This document shows positions 28,926-37,173 of a stretch of DNA of 64,000 nt, in pieces. Origin of the DNA: Sulfurospirillum multivorans DSM 12446 (GTDB lineage: Bacteria > Campylobacterota > Campylobacteria > Campylobacterales > Sulfurospirillaceae). A model generated the notes under the pieces. It worked only from the letters and a program-made list of their open reading frames with translations, searched no databases and had not been told where the DNA came from. Both the position numbers and the translations under genes were made by a program. Numbering within the stretch: position 1 is the stretch's first letter; every line of letters starts with the position of its first letter. The DNA lies in assembly GCF_000568815.1 (NCBI RefSeq), contig NZ_CP007201.1:558001-622000 (forward strand), given 5' to 3'.

Positions 28926-29250
28926 ACTCCTTTTTGACAATAACATCTCCCATCGTGTCTTGTCAAAAATAGCAGACATCTTTCCCAATTCTTTACATGT
29001 AATGCTCAAAAACCTTGACGAATCAACCGACTTGGAAGTATGGCGATATGCAAAAATTCACGGCTTTGCCATCGTTACCAAAGATTCTGATTTTAACGAT
29101 TTGGCAATTTATCGAGGGATTCCACCTAAAATTATCTGGATTAAACTTGGAAATTGTAAGGTTGATGCTATCGCTACGGTGTTGCGAGAGAATTATGAGA
29201 GCATTGTAGAATTTTTAGAAGATGACGTGAGTGCTATTTTGGAGATATGA
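28918..29250 (+). CDS. DUF5615 PIN-like toxin
   Basis: 110 residues from GTG at 28918, overlapping the antitoxin by eight bases. KLLFDNNISHRVL at the N-terminus and IVTKDSDFNDLA near 55 carry the acidic residues of a PIN-like nuclease (Mut7-C/DUF5615). It is the probable toxin of the DUF433 pair; RNA cleavage is expected from the family, not shown. A TTACATGTAA copy at 28993 is read as Leu-His-Val. Confidence 0.85.
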   Translation: MHKLLFDNNISHRVLSKIADIFPNSLHVMLKNLDESTDLEVWRYAKIHGFAIVTKDSDFNDLAIYRGIPPKIIWIKLGNCKVDAIATVLRENYESIVEFLEDDVSAILEI

Positions 29251-29272
29251 AAAGTTAAATAGGAATTTTACT

Positions 29273-29866
29273 ATGTCGATGAAATATACTTACAAATTTC
29301 AACAAGAGATCCAAAATAGAAAAAGAGAATCTGCACATGGATTCTCAAATCAAAAATACAAATTCTTTAATAATCCTTTGAAATATTTTTTTCTAGCTAT
29401 TGGTGCAATAATCTTAGCTTTTAGCATATTTAATCCTAATTTTTCTTCTGAAAAAAGTACCAATCCCAAAAAAGAACAAGTTCTACCCTTACCTAATAAT
29501 GGACAAATACAAATTTTTACAGATAAGGAATTGCTTGCTCCTTTGGGAATTATCGCTTCTTCAGATAAAAATTGTTTTTTTAAATTTTATGACACTAAAG
29601 AAAATCTAGTTTTTACTTTATTCGTAAGGAAAAATTCTTCTATTAACTTAAAAGTTCCTTTAGGTGAGTATGTTGTCAAATATGCTATTGGTGATGAATG
29701 GTATGGCGTTGATACGTTATTTGGATTTTCTACTAATGTCTATGAATTTAACAAAAGGCTACTTTTTTATCGTGAAGGGACAACCATAAACGGGCATACC
29801 TTAACATTGAATGAAGTCTTAAATGGGAATCTTCCTAAAAGAACTATATCCAAATCAAGTTTTTAG
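29273..29866 (+). CDS. AT-rich hypothetical membrane-anchored protein
   Basis: 197 residues from ATG 29273 (AGGAAT upstream). A charged N-terminus is followed by one transmembrane segment near residues 35-55, then a soluble extracytoplasmic domain of about 140 residues that contains ASSDKNCFFKFYD near 90 and ends with basic residues. I do not recognise a family. Codon use is clearly more AT-rich than the surrounding core genes, which together with its toxin-antitoxin neighbours suggests horizontal transfer. Confidence 0.6.
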   Translation: MSMKYTYKFQQEIQNRKRESAHGFSNQKYKFFNNPLKYFFLAIGAIILAFSIFNPNFSSEKSTNPKKEQVLPLPNNGQIQIFTDKELLAPLGIIASSDKNCFFKFYDTKENLVFTLFVRKNSSINLKVPLGEYVVKYAIGDEWYGVDTLFGFSTNVYEFNKRLLFYREGTTINGHTLTLNEVLNGNLPKRTISKSSF

Positions 29867-29890
29867 TCTTTATACATACAAAGGAATCAA

Positions 29891-30100
29891 ATGAAAAAAG
29901 AATATGATTTTACCAATGGTGTTCGAGGAAAGTTTCTTCACAAAGATGCTACGTTTGAAATTCCCGTTTACCTTGAACCCAAAAATGAGATATTTGTGCG
30001 TAAAATAGCTGAAGAAAAAAAGATGACACTCAGCGAAATCGTCAATCAGCTGATTACAAAAAATAAAGAGATTATTTCACTTGCTGGAAGTCGGGATTAA
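29891..30100 (+). CDS. Orphan antitoxin-like small protein
   Basis: 69 residues. The start KKEYDFTNGVRGKF and the C-terminal helix-turn-helix-like KIAEEKKMTLSEIVNQLI resemble antitoxins of relBE/BrnA-type loci. AAAGGAA precedes the ATG. No toxin gene follows: the next gene is a UPF0489 protein on a different scale, so it looks like an orphan or a solitary regulator. Confidence in the antitoxin reading is moderate. Confidence 0.55.
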   Translation: MKKEYDFTNGVRGKFLHKDATFEIPVYLEPKNEIFVRKIAEEKKMTLSEIVNQLITKNKEIISLAGSRD

Positions 30101-30145
30101 AAGTTAAATACTAATTTTCATTAATTTAGACCTTATGGAGTTATT

Positions 30146-30838
30146 ATGATTGATAAGATATCTTATAAAAAAAATCCTTTGTATTTTGAAGAGTTATATC
30201 CCAATATATGGATCATGGATAATCACAAGTGGGCATATTACGCATGGGAAAAATATTTCCATGAGAATAAATCAATACCAAACACATTAGTTCATCTTGA
30301 TTTTCACTGGGATGCTGTTAGTGATTTTCATCAGAGTGATGAAAAACAAGATTTATCATGGTTTTTTAAGTTAAGCCTAGAAGAAATAAAAAAACTAATC
30401 GCAAAAAATACATATATAAAATTGGATTCTTTTATAGCACCGGCATTAATAAAAAAATATTTTAAAAAGATTCATTTTAATTGTTTTCAATACGATGAGG
30501 AAATTGGGTTTTATCATCCAATATTAGAAGAGTATCAAGTTTCTCAATTTGTTCATGAAAGTATAAACGATCTTGTTAGTGCGATTCAACCAAATACTCC
30601 TATTGTCTTTGATTTTGATATAGACATCTTTAATCGTTCTGATCAAATGTATGACAAAGGAGACTTATGGTCTGAAGCTGATATAAGGTCATATCTTAAA
30701 AGTTGTGAACCTTTGATTTTAAATGCAAAAGTAATTACAATTTCCATGTCTTATGGTTATTCAGGAGATTCTGATGATACAAGATATTTAACCGAATTGG
30801 TATTATCATCAATAATAGATATGAAACAGAAGACATAA
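30146..30838 (+). CDS. UPF0489-family protein with arginase-like metal motifs
   Basis: 230 residues, cytoplasmic. VHLDFHWDAV puts His50, Asp52, His54, Asp56 in the spacing of an arginase/deacetylase metal motif, and VFDFDIDIFN (Asp156, 158, 160) supplies a second acidic set. UPF0489 (C5orf22-like) proteins are uncharacterised. The gene is AT-rich, has only AT-rich orphans upstream and ends before a small hairpin, so it is probably acquired. A ureohydrolase-like activity is a hypothesis from the motifs only. The ATG follows ATGGAG. Confidence 0.7.
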   Translation: MIDKISYKKNPLYFEELYPNIWIMDNHKWAYYAWEKYFHENKSIPNTLVHLDFHWDAVSDFHQSDEKQDLSWFFKLSLEEIKKLIAKNTYIKLDSFIAPALIKKYFKKIHFNCFQYDEEIGFYHPILEEYQVSQFVHESINDLVSAIQPNTPIVFDFDIDIFNRSDQMYDKGDLWSEADIRSYLKSCEPLILNAKVITISMSYGYSGDSDDTRYLTELVLSSIIDMKQKT

Positions 30839-30871
30839 CAATTGACTGAAAAAATAGTTAGTATAAACATA

Positions 30872-30895
30872 GGGCTAAACATTAAAATTTAGCCC
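30872..30895. terminator. Hairpin between UPF0489 and ppk2 genes
   Basis: GGGCTAAA and TTTAGCCC form an 8-bp stem with an eight-base AT-rich loop, between convergent genes. It lacks a T-tract, so termination strength is uncertain. Confidence 0.45.
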
Positions 30896-30899
30896 ACCT

Positions 30900-31775
30900 T
30901 CACTCCTCCTCAACCAACCTCTGTCGAATCCCCTGCAACTCTTCTTTCCGCTTGTCATCCGTTTCGGGGTAGTGCATATCAAGCGCCTTAAACGTATCCA
31001 AAAGAATGTTAGAGATGATAAGACGAGCATTTTTTTTGTCATCAGCAGGTACTATGTACCATGGGGCGTTTTTGGTGCTGGTTGCGCTGAGGCAGGATTC
31101 GTAGGCGTGCATGTACTGTTTCCAGTATTTTCGCTCTTCCAGATCTGCAATGCTAAATTTCCAATTTTTGTTGGGTTTATCGATGCGTTCAAGAAAGCGT
31201 TTTTTCTGCTCATCTTTGGAGAGATGGAGGAAAAATTTGATGATTTTCGTGCCATTTCGGTGGAGATGGTTTTCCAAATCAGTGATAGAGCGGTACCTCT
31301 CTTTCCAAACCGTCTCTTCATCCAGCACGCTATCGGGAAGTCCTTGCCCTTGCAAAATCTCAGGATGCACACGAACGATGAGCACTTCTTCATAATACGA
31401 ACGGTTAAAAACGCCTATCTGCCCACGCTCTGGAAGAACACACGTCGTGCGCCAGAGAAAATCATGCTCAAGTTCAGCGGCAACAGGGTGTTTGAAACTG
31501 AAAACCTGACAGCCTTGAGGGTTGATACCTGAGAGAACATGCCGTATAACGCCGTCTTTTCCTGCCGCGTCCATCGCTTGAAAGATCAACAGTATGGCGT
31601 ATTTGTTGGAGGCGTAAAGCAGTTCTTGCAGGTCGCTTAACTCTTTTACGCCCTCTTTGAGCGCATCTTCGTAGTCCTCTTTGTCTTTGTAAAATGGTTT
31701 AACAAGGGTAGGGGACTTTTTAAGGTCAACCTTTGCGCCCTCGTGCACGAGAAAATCTTCTGTTTTTAGTTTCAT
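30900..31775 (-). CDS. ppk2: Polyphosphate kinase 2 family protein
   Basis: 291 residues. PPK2 enzymes transfer phosphate between polyphosphate and nucleoside mono- or diphosphates. Walker A is [16 protein letters not shown] near residue 67; the lid and substrate region shows [22 protein letters not shown] near 117 and [18 protein letters not shown] near 180. All key lysine/arginine positions appear intact. ATG at 31775. Class (I, II or III) cannot be settled by eye. It is separated from the S4 gene by a palindrome copy. Confidence 0.9.
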   Translation of the reverse strand: MKLKTEDFLVHEGAKVDLKKSPTLVKPFYKDKEDYEDALKEGVKELSDLQELLYASNKYAILLIFQAMDAAGKDGVIRHVLSGINPQGCQVFSFKHPVAAELEHDFLWRTTCVLPERGQIGVFNRSYYEEVLIVRVHPEILQGQGLPDSVLDEETVWKERYRSITDLENHLHRNGTKIIKFFLHLSKDEQKKRFLERIDKPNKNWKFSIADLEERKYWKQYMHAYESCLSATSTKNAPWYIVPADDKKNARLIISNILLDTFKALDMHYPETDDKRKEELQGIRQRLVEEE

Positions 31776-31812
31776 AATTCATCTTTGTCCTTACATGTAA
31801 AGTCTAAATGGG

Positions 31813-32028
31813 CTATTGTAAAGCACTCTCAACTTCTATCTTCTCATCGCCCACTTCAATAATCTCGCCTGAGACGATTTTAGCGCGTTTTCTAAGCTCA
31901 ACTTCACCATTTCGTTTAACCTGTTCCTCTTCAATGAGCATCTTAGCTTGCGCGCCACTCTCTGCAACTCCTGTCACTTTGAGAAGTTTAAATAACTCTA
32001 TGTATTCTTCTTCTAATTCAAATTTCAT
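31813..32028 (-). CDS. S4-domain RNA-binding protein (YbcJ-like)
   Basis: 71 residues from ATG 32028, which has AAGGAA seven bases upstream; the frame extends further upstream without a better start. The pattern FIELFKLLKxxG..ESGAQAKMLIEEEQVKRNGEVELRKRAKI is the S4 alpha-L RNA-binding motif, as in YbcJ/YaaA-type small proteins. It probably binds RNA or ribosomes. TTACATGTAA copies lie on both sides (31791 and 32069). Confidence 0.85.
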   Translation of the reverse strand: MKFELEEEYIELFKLLKVTGVAESGAQAKMLIEEEQVKRNGEVELRKRAKIVSGEIIEVGDEKIEVESALQ

Positions 32029-32082
32029 TGTATTCCTTTGTTTCTCACCATAATACCCCAATCTATCTTTACATGTAAACGT

Positions 32083-32736
32083 TTACGAGAGCTCTTCAAG
32101 CAAGAATTTTGGCGCATGAAGTGCTAGTTCTTTATACTGTGGTGCAGGGTCGATGAAGTCTATCTCCATCTCATAAATTTGCATCAAGTCTTTAGATGTG
32201 ACAATGACTTCAAGTGCCTTTTTTAAAGCGCTTAGATGCTCTTTCGAAAATGCTCCACCTGCCAAAGAATCTTGAATAAGCAAAGGATTTTTAGACATGC
32301 CCAAGGCGATGTCAAAGATGTCACGGGTATTGCCTTTGTCGCCTCTGAAACGAATCTTTTTAGAAAGAATCTCTTCAATACTTTCAATGTAAACATTTTC
32401 AAATCCCCACAAGTTTGTGCAAACACGAGGTGCATTTGTGCGTGGCGTTGTTTCAAAAAACTGTATCTTTTCACTCGGGCTAAGATGTACCTCCACATAA
32501 TGCCCCGGAAAACGGATGTCATACTTTACATGTAAAGATGCAAAGTAGGCGCGTATGTCGTTTAAGGTGTTAGAATTGTCGATGAACAGGTCGATGTCGG
32601 TGGAGTAACGATGCTCCCAATAATAAGCACTCAGTGCCGTTCCCCCACCCAAACTCGCATCTTCATAAATGCCGATGGATCTCAGCGCATCGATAGCAAG
32701 AGCTAACATGTTGGCTTGTTTGGAAAAGTCATACAT
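32083..32736 (-). CDS. AbiEii-like nucleotidyltransferase toxin
   Basis: 217 residues from ATG 32736, which overlaps the upstream gene's stop (GTATGA), the usual coupled arrangement. SLGGGTALSAYYWEHRYSTDIDLFI is the AbiEii/AbiGii nucleotidyltransferase signature (GGT...DxDL). It is paired with the 149-residue protein upstream, giving an AbiE-like type IV toxin-antitoxin or abortive-infection system. A TTACATGTAA copy at 32526 is read Leu-His-Val. Confidence 0.83.
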   Translation of the reverse strand: MYDFSKQANMLALAIDALRSIGIYEDASLGGGTALSAYYWEHRYSTDIDLFIDNSNTLNDIRAYFASLHVKYDIRFPGHYVEVHLSPSEKIQFFETTPRTNAPRVCTNLWGFENVYIESIEEILSKKIRFRGDKGNTRDIFDIALGMSKNPLLIQDSLAGGAFSKEHLSALKKALEVIVTSKDLMQIYEMEIDFIDPAPQYKELALHAPKFLLEELS

Positions 32737-33178
32737 GTGAAAGTTCCTGAGTAAGTCTTGCTTCAAACGAAGAAAATGCGTCAAGCTTCGCAAACGGTGA
32801 ACCGTGAAAGAGATGTAAAAATGCCTTTTGGGTTGTGACTTTGTGTGAAAAAAGTTGTGCTAGTGTTTCGTCATCGTTTAGTTCACGTACCAATTTAGCA
32901 AAGGCTACACGTTCTCTTGATGTAAGTTTGGCATAGCTTTTTTTGGAGAAAAGCTTGAAAATCTCATCATTTTTAAACTGCTCAGTCTCTTTAATATTGC
33001 GATTGAGAAGGATCAAAATGGGTCTTGGCACGCTTTGTGTGATGGCTTGAAGGGCACGTTTTGCATCGGTGTGTTTGATGAGCAAATAGAGTTTATGCTT
33101 GGCATGTTCAGGCTTGCTCCACTCTTTAAGCGTGCTTCTAGGAATGTTTAAAAGTTTGAGGGCTTCGCTTTCTTGCAT
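32729..33178 (-). CDS. AbiEi-like partner of the AbiEii toxin (hypothetical)
   Basis: 149 residues. The N-terminal section ESEALKLLNIPRSTLKEWSK looks like a helix-turn-helix that could bind its own promoter. The rest is basic and helical. It overlaps the toxin gene by eight bases and is translated first, as AbiEi-type antitoxins are. I do not recognise the exact family; the partner role is from context. ATG at 33178, AAGGAG upstream. Confidence 0.6.
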   Translation of the reverse strand: MQESEALKLLNIPRSTLKEWSKPEHAKHKLYLLIKHTDAKRALQAITQSVPRPILILLNRNIKETEQFKNDEIFKLFSKKSYAKLTSRERVAFAKLVRELNDDETLAQLFSHKVTTQKAFLHLFHGSPFAKLDAFSSFEARLTQELSHV

Positions 33179-33315
33179 GATGTGCTCCTTTGTGTGAAAT
33201 TATAGCCGAATATCGTCTATAAATCAATGAATATGTAAGCCTCATAAAAGTCAGTTAAATTGCATTAATGGAATTTTGGTAAAATGGCTATGCGTAAAGC
33301 ATGGCTTAAAGGAAA

Positions 33316-33822
33316 ATGGGGATGGATAGAAACCGAAGACTGGTGAATTACTCGCTCTTAGCGCTTACGGGGACGGGTGTGTATTACACGGTCGGTACGA
33401 TGTTCCAGTCCTTAGAACCACCCAAAAAAGCACTCCTTGATGCGGCTACTTACATAGATACAACGTCGTTACCGCTCAATGAAATTGCCTATTTTTCGTG
33501 GCAGAAAAAACCACTTTTTATCCTCAAAAAAGATGCTTCGCTGACTCTCGATAAAAAACGAGACATTAAAATTGGCGACTATTATTACACGTTGATGGTT
33601 GGGATTTGTACTCATTTGGGCTGTGTTCCTAAGTATGATGCTGCCGTTAAACGCTTTATCTGCCCCTGTCATAACGGGCATTTTGATTACAATGGCAACG
33701 CACTCTCTGGCCCTGTCACAAAGCCCTTAGTCATTCCTCCTTTTAAAGTGCAGGATGAGACGATTATCGTCGGAGAAATAGGTGAGGCGTACCTCCAACT
33801 CCTTGAGGCGGCAAAAGCATGA
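33316..33822 (+). CDS. petA: Rieske iron-sulfur protein
   Basis: 168 residues. An N-terminal anchor with twin arginines (DRNRRLVNYSLLALTG, Tat-like) is followed by a Rieske domain with both cluster loops, CTHLGC and CPCHNGHF (near 99 and 118). It is the 2Fe-2S subunit of a menaquinol-cytochrome c reductase. The ATG follows AAAGGAA. The stop overlaps petB (ATGA). A TAAAAT -10 lies near 33282. Confidence 0.93.
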   Translation: MGMDRNRRLVNYSLLALTGTGVYYTVGTMFQSLEPPKKALLDAATYIDTTSLPLNEIAYFSWQKKPLFILKKDASLTLDKKRDIKIGDYYYTLMVGICTHLGCVPKYDAAVKRFICPCHNGHFDYNGNALSGPVTKPLVIPPFKVQDETIIVGEIGEAYLQLLEAAKA

Positions 33823-34979
33823 ATGCGAAACTCAAAAACTTCAATATTTTACTCTATAGCGGCGCTATCATGGTGGTTTTGTGCCTTTTGATGTTGGTTT
33901 CGGGCATTTTCCTCTCTATGCATTATATCCCCGATGCGGAGAAAGCCTTTGAAAGTGTCCATACAACCATCATGCAAGAAGTCAATTACGGTTGGTTGTG
34001 GCGAAAAATTCACGCGGTTGGCTCAACCTTTTTCTTTTTACTGCTCTACATTCATCTTTTAGGCATGCTCTATTTTGGGTTTTACAAACACGGAAAAACG
34101 AAGTATTGGTACAGTGGCATGGTGCTTTATTTTTGCTGTATGGTCATCGGTTTTACGGGATATGTGCTTCCGATGGGGCAGATGAGTTACTGGGCGGCGC
34201 AAGTCATCACCAGTTTGTTGGAGTATATCCCAGGCGCAGGTGAGGACATCGTGCTGTGGGTTCGAGGCGATTTTAGCGTAAGTGGCATTACGTTGTTGCG
34301 CTTTTACACTTTGCACATTGTGGTGATGCCTTTAAGCATTGTCTTGATGATACTGGTGCATACGGATTTTGTAAAGTGGTACGCGACCACGAAGCTTTCA
34401 TGGAATCGCAAAGGCTTACATGTAAGCAAAGAGGAGCGTTTTAGTAAACACGACATCACCCCAAAAGAGCCAAAACCATTTTTCTCCAATGCCGTTTTAA
34501 AGCCATTGTTGGCATGTACACTCTTTTTGGCACTCTTTTTTTATTGCGTCTTTTTTCATGATTACCTAGCGTTTGATGCGCTCAACCTCACCCCTGCGAA
34601 TCCGAGCGATACCCCTTCCCATATCTATCCTGAGTGGTATTTTTTATGGATGTTACAGTTGCTTAAGAGCTTTTTCTTTGACATCTTGATGATTAAAGGC
34701 TCGTACATCGGTATGGCTTCCTTGGTCGTGGTGAATGTTGGGCTTTTGCTGATGCCACTGTTAGACAGAAATCCTCGTCGCATTCCTGCACATCAGCGCC
34801 CTTACTTTTTAGTGTGGTTTTGGGCATTGGTAGTCTCTTTAATAGGGCTTACGATTTTAGGAAAATTACCAAGTTCGACGCTTACTTTGTGGATAGGGCT
34901 ATTCTTCTCCACTGTGCTGATGGCACTTTTTTTCATTTTGCCATTTCTTTCTGGGAAGGAGTCTCATGCCAAATCTTAA
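33819..34979 (+). CDS. petB: Cytochrome b of a bc-type complex
   Basis: 386 residues with about nine hydrophobic segments. Haem ligands are in IHAVGSTFFFLLLYIHLLG (near 70 and 83) and the matching helix LHIVVMPLSIVLMILVHTDF (near 167 and 182). The quinol-site PEWYFLW is near residue 271. It carries the b6 and subunit IV regions in one chain, as in bc1. It overlaps petA by four bases and the next small gene by 14. A palindrome copy at 34416 is read Leu-His-Val. Confidence 0.93.
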   Translation: MNAKLKNFNILLYSGAIMVVLCLLMLVSGIFLSMHYIPDAEKAFESVHTTIMQEVNYGWLWRKIHAVGSTFFFLLLYIHLLGMLYFGFYKHGKTKYWYSGMVLYFCCMVIGFTGYVLPMGQMSYWAAQVITSLLEYIPGAGEDIVLWVRGDFSVSGITLLRFYTLHIVVMPLSIVLMILVHTDFVKWYATTKLSWNRKGLHVSKEERFSKHDITPKEPKPFFSNAVLKPLLACTLFLALFFYCVFFHDYLAFDALNLTPANPSDTPSHIYPEWYFLWMLQLLKSFFFDILMIKGSYIGMASLVVVNVGLLLMPLLDRNPRRIPAHQRPYFLVWFWALVVSLIGLTILGKLPSSTLTLWIGLFFSTVLMALFFILPFLSGKESHAKS

Positions 34980-35235
34980 AATTTTTGCGGCAATCGTGAT
35001 GTGCGTTTTTGTCCTTGTCATTGGGCTTGAGTGGTTGCCAAAACAGTATGCCTCACAGAGTAACATTGTTGTAGAACAGACACTTAAAACACATACGAAT
35101 GAAGAAAAAGCGATTTACGAAAAAGAGATGAGCCGACGTGATACCATCGGATACAGCATTGTGGGGTATTTTCTTTTGCTCTCAGCGCTTTTATACCTTA
35201 AAATTGCTCTGCAACGCTCCAAGCCAACCGAGTAA
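34966..35235 (+). CDS. Small two-helix membrane protein in place of cytochrome c1
   Basis: 89 residues with two hydrophobic segments (about 5-22 and 62-80) and a charged loop between. There is no CxxCH, so it is not a cytochrome c. It overlaps petB by 14 bases (ATG at 34966, GGAAGGA upstream) and completes the operon where petC normally stands. I do not recognise the family. It may stabilise the complex or be an alternative electron-exit partner anchor. Confidence 0.6.
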   Translation: MPNLKIFAAIVMCVFVLVIGLEWLPKQYASQSNIVVEQTLKTHTNEEKAIYEKEMSRRDTIGYSIVGYFLLLSALLYLKIALQRSKPTE

Positions 35236-35257
35236 ACAAACACTTTACATGTAAAGA

Positions 35258-35773
35258 TTAGGGTTTCTTTTTTCCATCCAAAATCACGTCGATTATCATC
35301 GCAAAAATACCTAAAGTAATGAGGGTAAATGCCCATGAAAAACTCTTGGTGATAACGTATCCGACAATTAAAATAGCGAGTGCTGTCGGAACTTCATTGT
35401 AAGCTCTGAAAAATTTTCCACTTTTAGTGCAGGTGTCATTAGCAAGTTCCAAACGGTACTTTTCGAGTGAAAACGAGTAGAGTGTGAGCGCAATGAGTAC
35501 CGTAAACTTCGCATAAATCCATCCACCGCTTGAGAGCAGTTGTGGGTCAAACACTATCATGCCAAGACCACTGGCTAAGGTTGCCCAAAAGGCAGGAAGC
35601 CCAATGTACTTATAGATTTTGTACTCTTGAATTTTCACAACTTCCACAAACTCTTTTTTTTCTGCATGCTCAACATGATACACAAAAAGCCGTGGCAAGT
35701 AAAATAACATCGCCATCCACGACATCAACGCTATAATGTGAAAAGCAAGAATCCATTTATAGTGTTCCAACAT
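35258..35773 (-). CDS. hemJ: HemJ-type protoporphyrinogen oxidase
   Basis: 171 residues with four transmembrane segments. KWILAFHIIALMSWMAMLFYLPRLFVYH carries the conserved His of the UPF0093/HemJ family, and RAYNEVPTALAILIVG sits near the third helix. HemJ oxidises protoporphyrinogen IX in haem synthesis, fitting the haem-rich neighbourhood (petAB). ATG at 35773. Convergent with petAB; the gap contains a palindrome copy at 35245. Confidence 0.92.
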   Translation of the reverse strand: MLEHYKWILAFHIIALMSWMAMLFYLPRLFVYHVEHAEKKEFVEVVKIQEYKIYKYIGLPAFWATLASGLGMIVFDPQLLSSGGWIYAKFTVLIALTLYSFSLEKYRLELANDTCTKSGKFFRAYNEVPTALAILIVGYVITKSFSWAFTLITLGIFAMIIDVILDGKKKP

Positions 35774-35910
35774 CTATCCTTTTTACATTTTACAGACGCA
35801 TTATAACACCACAAACTTACCCTAAACTGGCTTTACATGTAAACGCCTCAAACCTCCTCTAAAGTGAAACTATTCTACAATGCCGACAAAGACACAAAGG
35901 ATGCCAAATC

Positions 35911-37152
35911 ATGCCATTTTCTACCCTCAAACTCTGCCCTCAAATCCTCCAAGCGCTTGCTGAGGTTGGCTATACACAACCAACTTCCATTCAAGAAAAA
36001 GTGATTCCGCTTGTGTTGGAGCGAAAAGACATCATGGCAAGAGCCCAAACAGGAAGTGGTAAAAGTGCTTCGTTTGTGCTACCGATGTTGGAACTTTGGA
36101 GTGCAAGCAAAGGCGAGGGTAAAGCGAAGATCAAGGCATTGGTTTTAACGCCTACGAGGGAGCTAACCGTACAAGTCGCGGAGGCGTTTGTCACCTTTGG
36201 AAAATTCTTACATGTAAAGCCCAAAGTGGTCAGTGTCATCGGTGGGGAGAAGATCGGTGAGCAACTCTATGACATTCAACAAGGGTGCGACATCGTGGTT
36301 GCAACTTCGGGGCGTCTGCTTGACATTATGAGCAAAAAGCAAATCGATCTTTCTCGTGTCGAGTTTTTTGTGCTCGATGAAGCAGACAAGATGCTTGACC
36401 TTGGTTTTGAGCAAGAGTTAGGCTCTATACTTGAGGCGTTGCCTGCCAAACGACAAAATCTTCTTTTCTCTGCGACCTATCCCGAAAAGATGCAAGCTAT
36501 TGCTTCCAAGATAACCAAAAATGCTGTGGACGTGAGCATCGAAGCCGAAGCGCCAACAGTTGAGCTTATAAAGCAACGTGCTATCGAGGTCAACAAAGAG
36601 AACCGTGCACCACTTTTGCGCCAGTTACTACGTGAAAACAAATGGGAACTGGTTTTGGTGTTTATGGCAAACAAACGCGCCGCCGATAACATCGCCGTGA
36701 AGTTTCGTAAACATGGCTTTTTAGCGGAATCATTTCATGGAGATTTACTTCAAGAAGACCGTTCGTGGACGTTGAAGTCGTTTAAAGAGCGCAAGATTCG
36801 CGTTTTGTTTGCCACCGACATCGCTTCGCGTGGGCTTGACATCGATGATGTGAGTTGTGTCATCAACTTTGATTTACCGCGTGCAACGGAAGACTACATT
36901 CACCGTATCGGACGAACGGGACGTGCAGGCAAAGAGGGTTTGGCGATCTCGTTTATAGACCATGAAGACAAGGCGCATTTTGCACTGATTCAGAAACGGT
37001 GTGGTGTGAAGCTTGAAACAGAGCAGATCAAGGGTTTTGAGTTAGAAGGCGTTGCTCCCCAAAAAGAGAAGGGAAGTGCGCCCATCAAGGGAAAACGCAA
37101 GAGTAAAAAAGACAAGTTAAGAGAAGCACAAAAAGAGGGTGCAAGCTCCTAA
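35911..37152 (+). CDS. DEAD-box RNA helicase
   Basis: 413 residues with motifs in order: FSTLKLCPQIL...PTSIQEKVIP (Q motif), ARAQTGSGKSASF (I), PTRELTVQ (Ia), VLDEADKMLDLGF (II), FSATYP (III), and HRIGRTGRAG (VI). A basic C-terminal tail (KGKRKSKKDKLREAQKEG) probably binds RNA. It most resembles the RhlE group. It should remodel rRNA or mRNA, mainly in cold. A palindrome copy at 36208 is read Leu-His-Val. ATG at 35911, AAAGGA upstream. Confidence 0.93.
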   Translation: MPFSTLKLCPQILQALAEVGYTQPTSIQEKVIPLVLERKDIMARAQTGSGKSASFVLPMLELWSASKGEGKAKIKALVLTPTRELTVQVAEAFVTFGKFLHVKPKVVSVIGGEKIGEQLYDIQQGCDIVVATSGRLLDIMSKKQIDLSRVEFFVLDEADKMLDLGFEQELGSILEALPAKRQNLLFSATYPEKMQAIASKITKNAVDVSIEAEAPTVELIKQRAIEVNKENRAPLLRQLLRENKWELVLVFMANKRAADNIAVKFRKHGFLAESFHGDLLQEDRSWTLKSFKERKIRVLFATDIASRGLDIDDVSCVINFDLPRATEDYIHRIGRTGRAGKEGLAISFIDHEDKAHFALIQKRCGVKLETEQIKGFELEGVAPQKEKGSAPIKGKRKSKKDKLREAQKEGASS

Positions 37153-37173
37153 GAGCCTGCACCTAAAAGAGCA

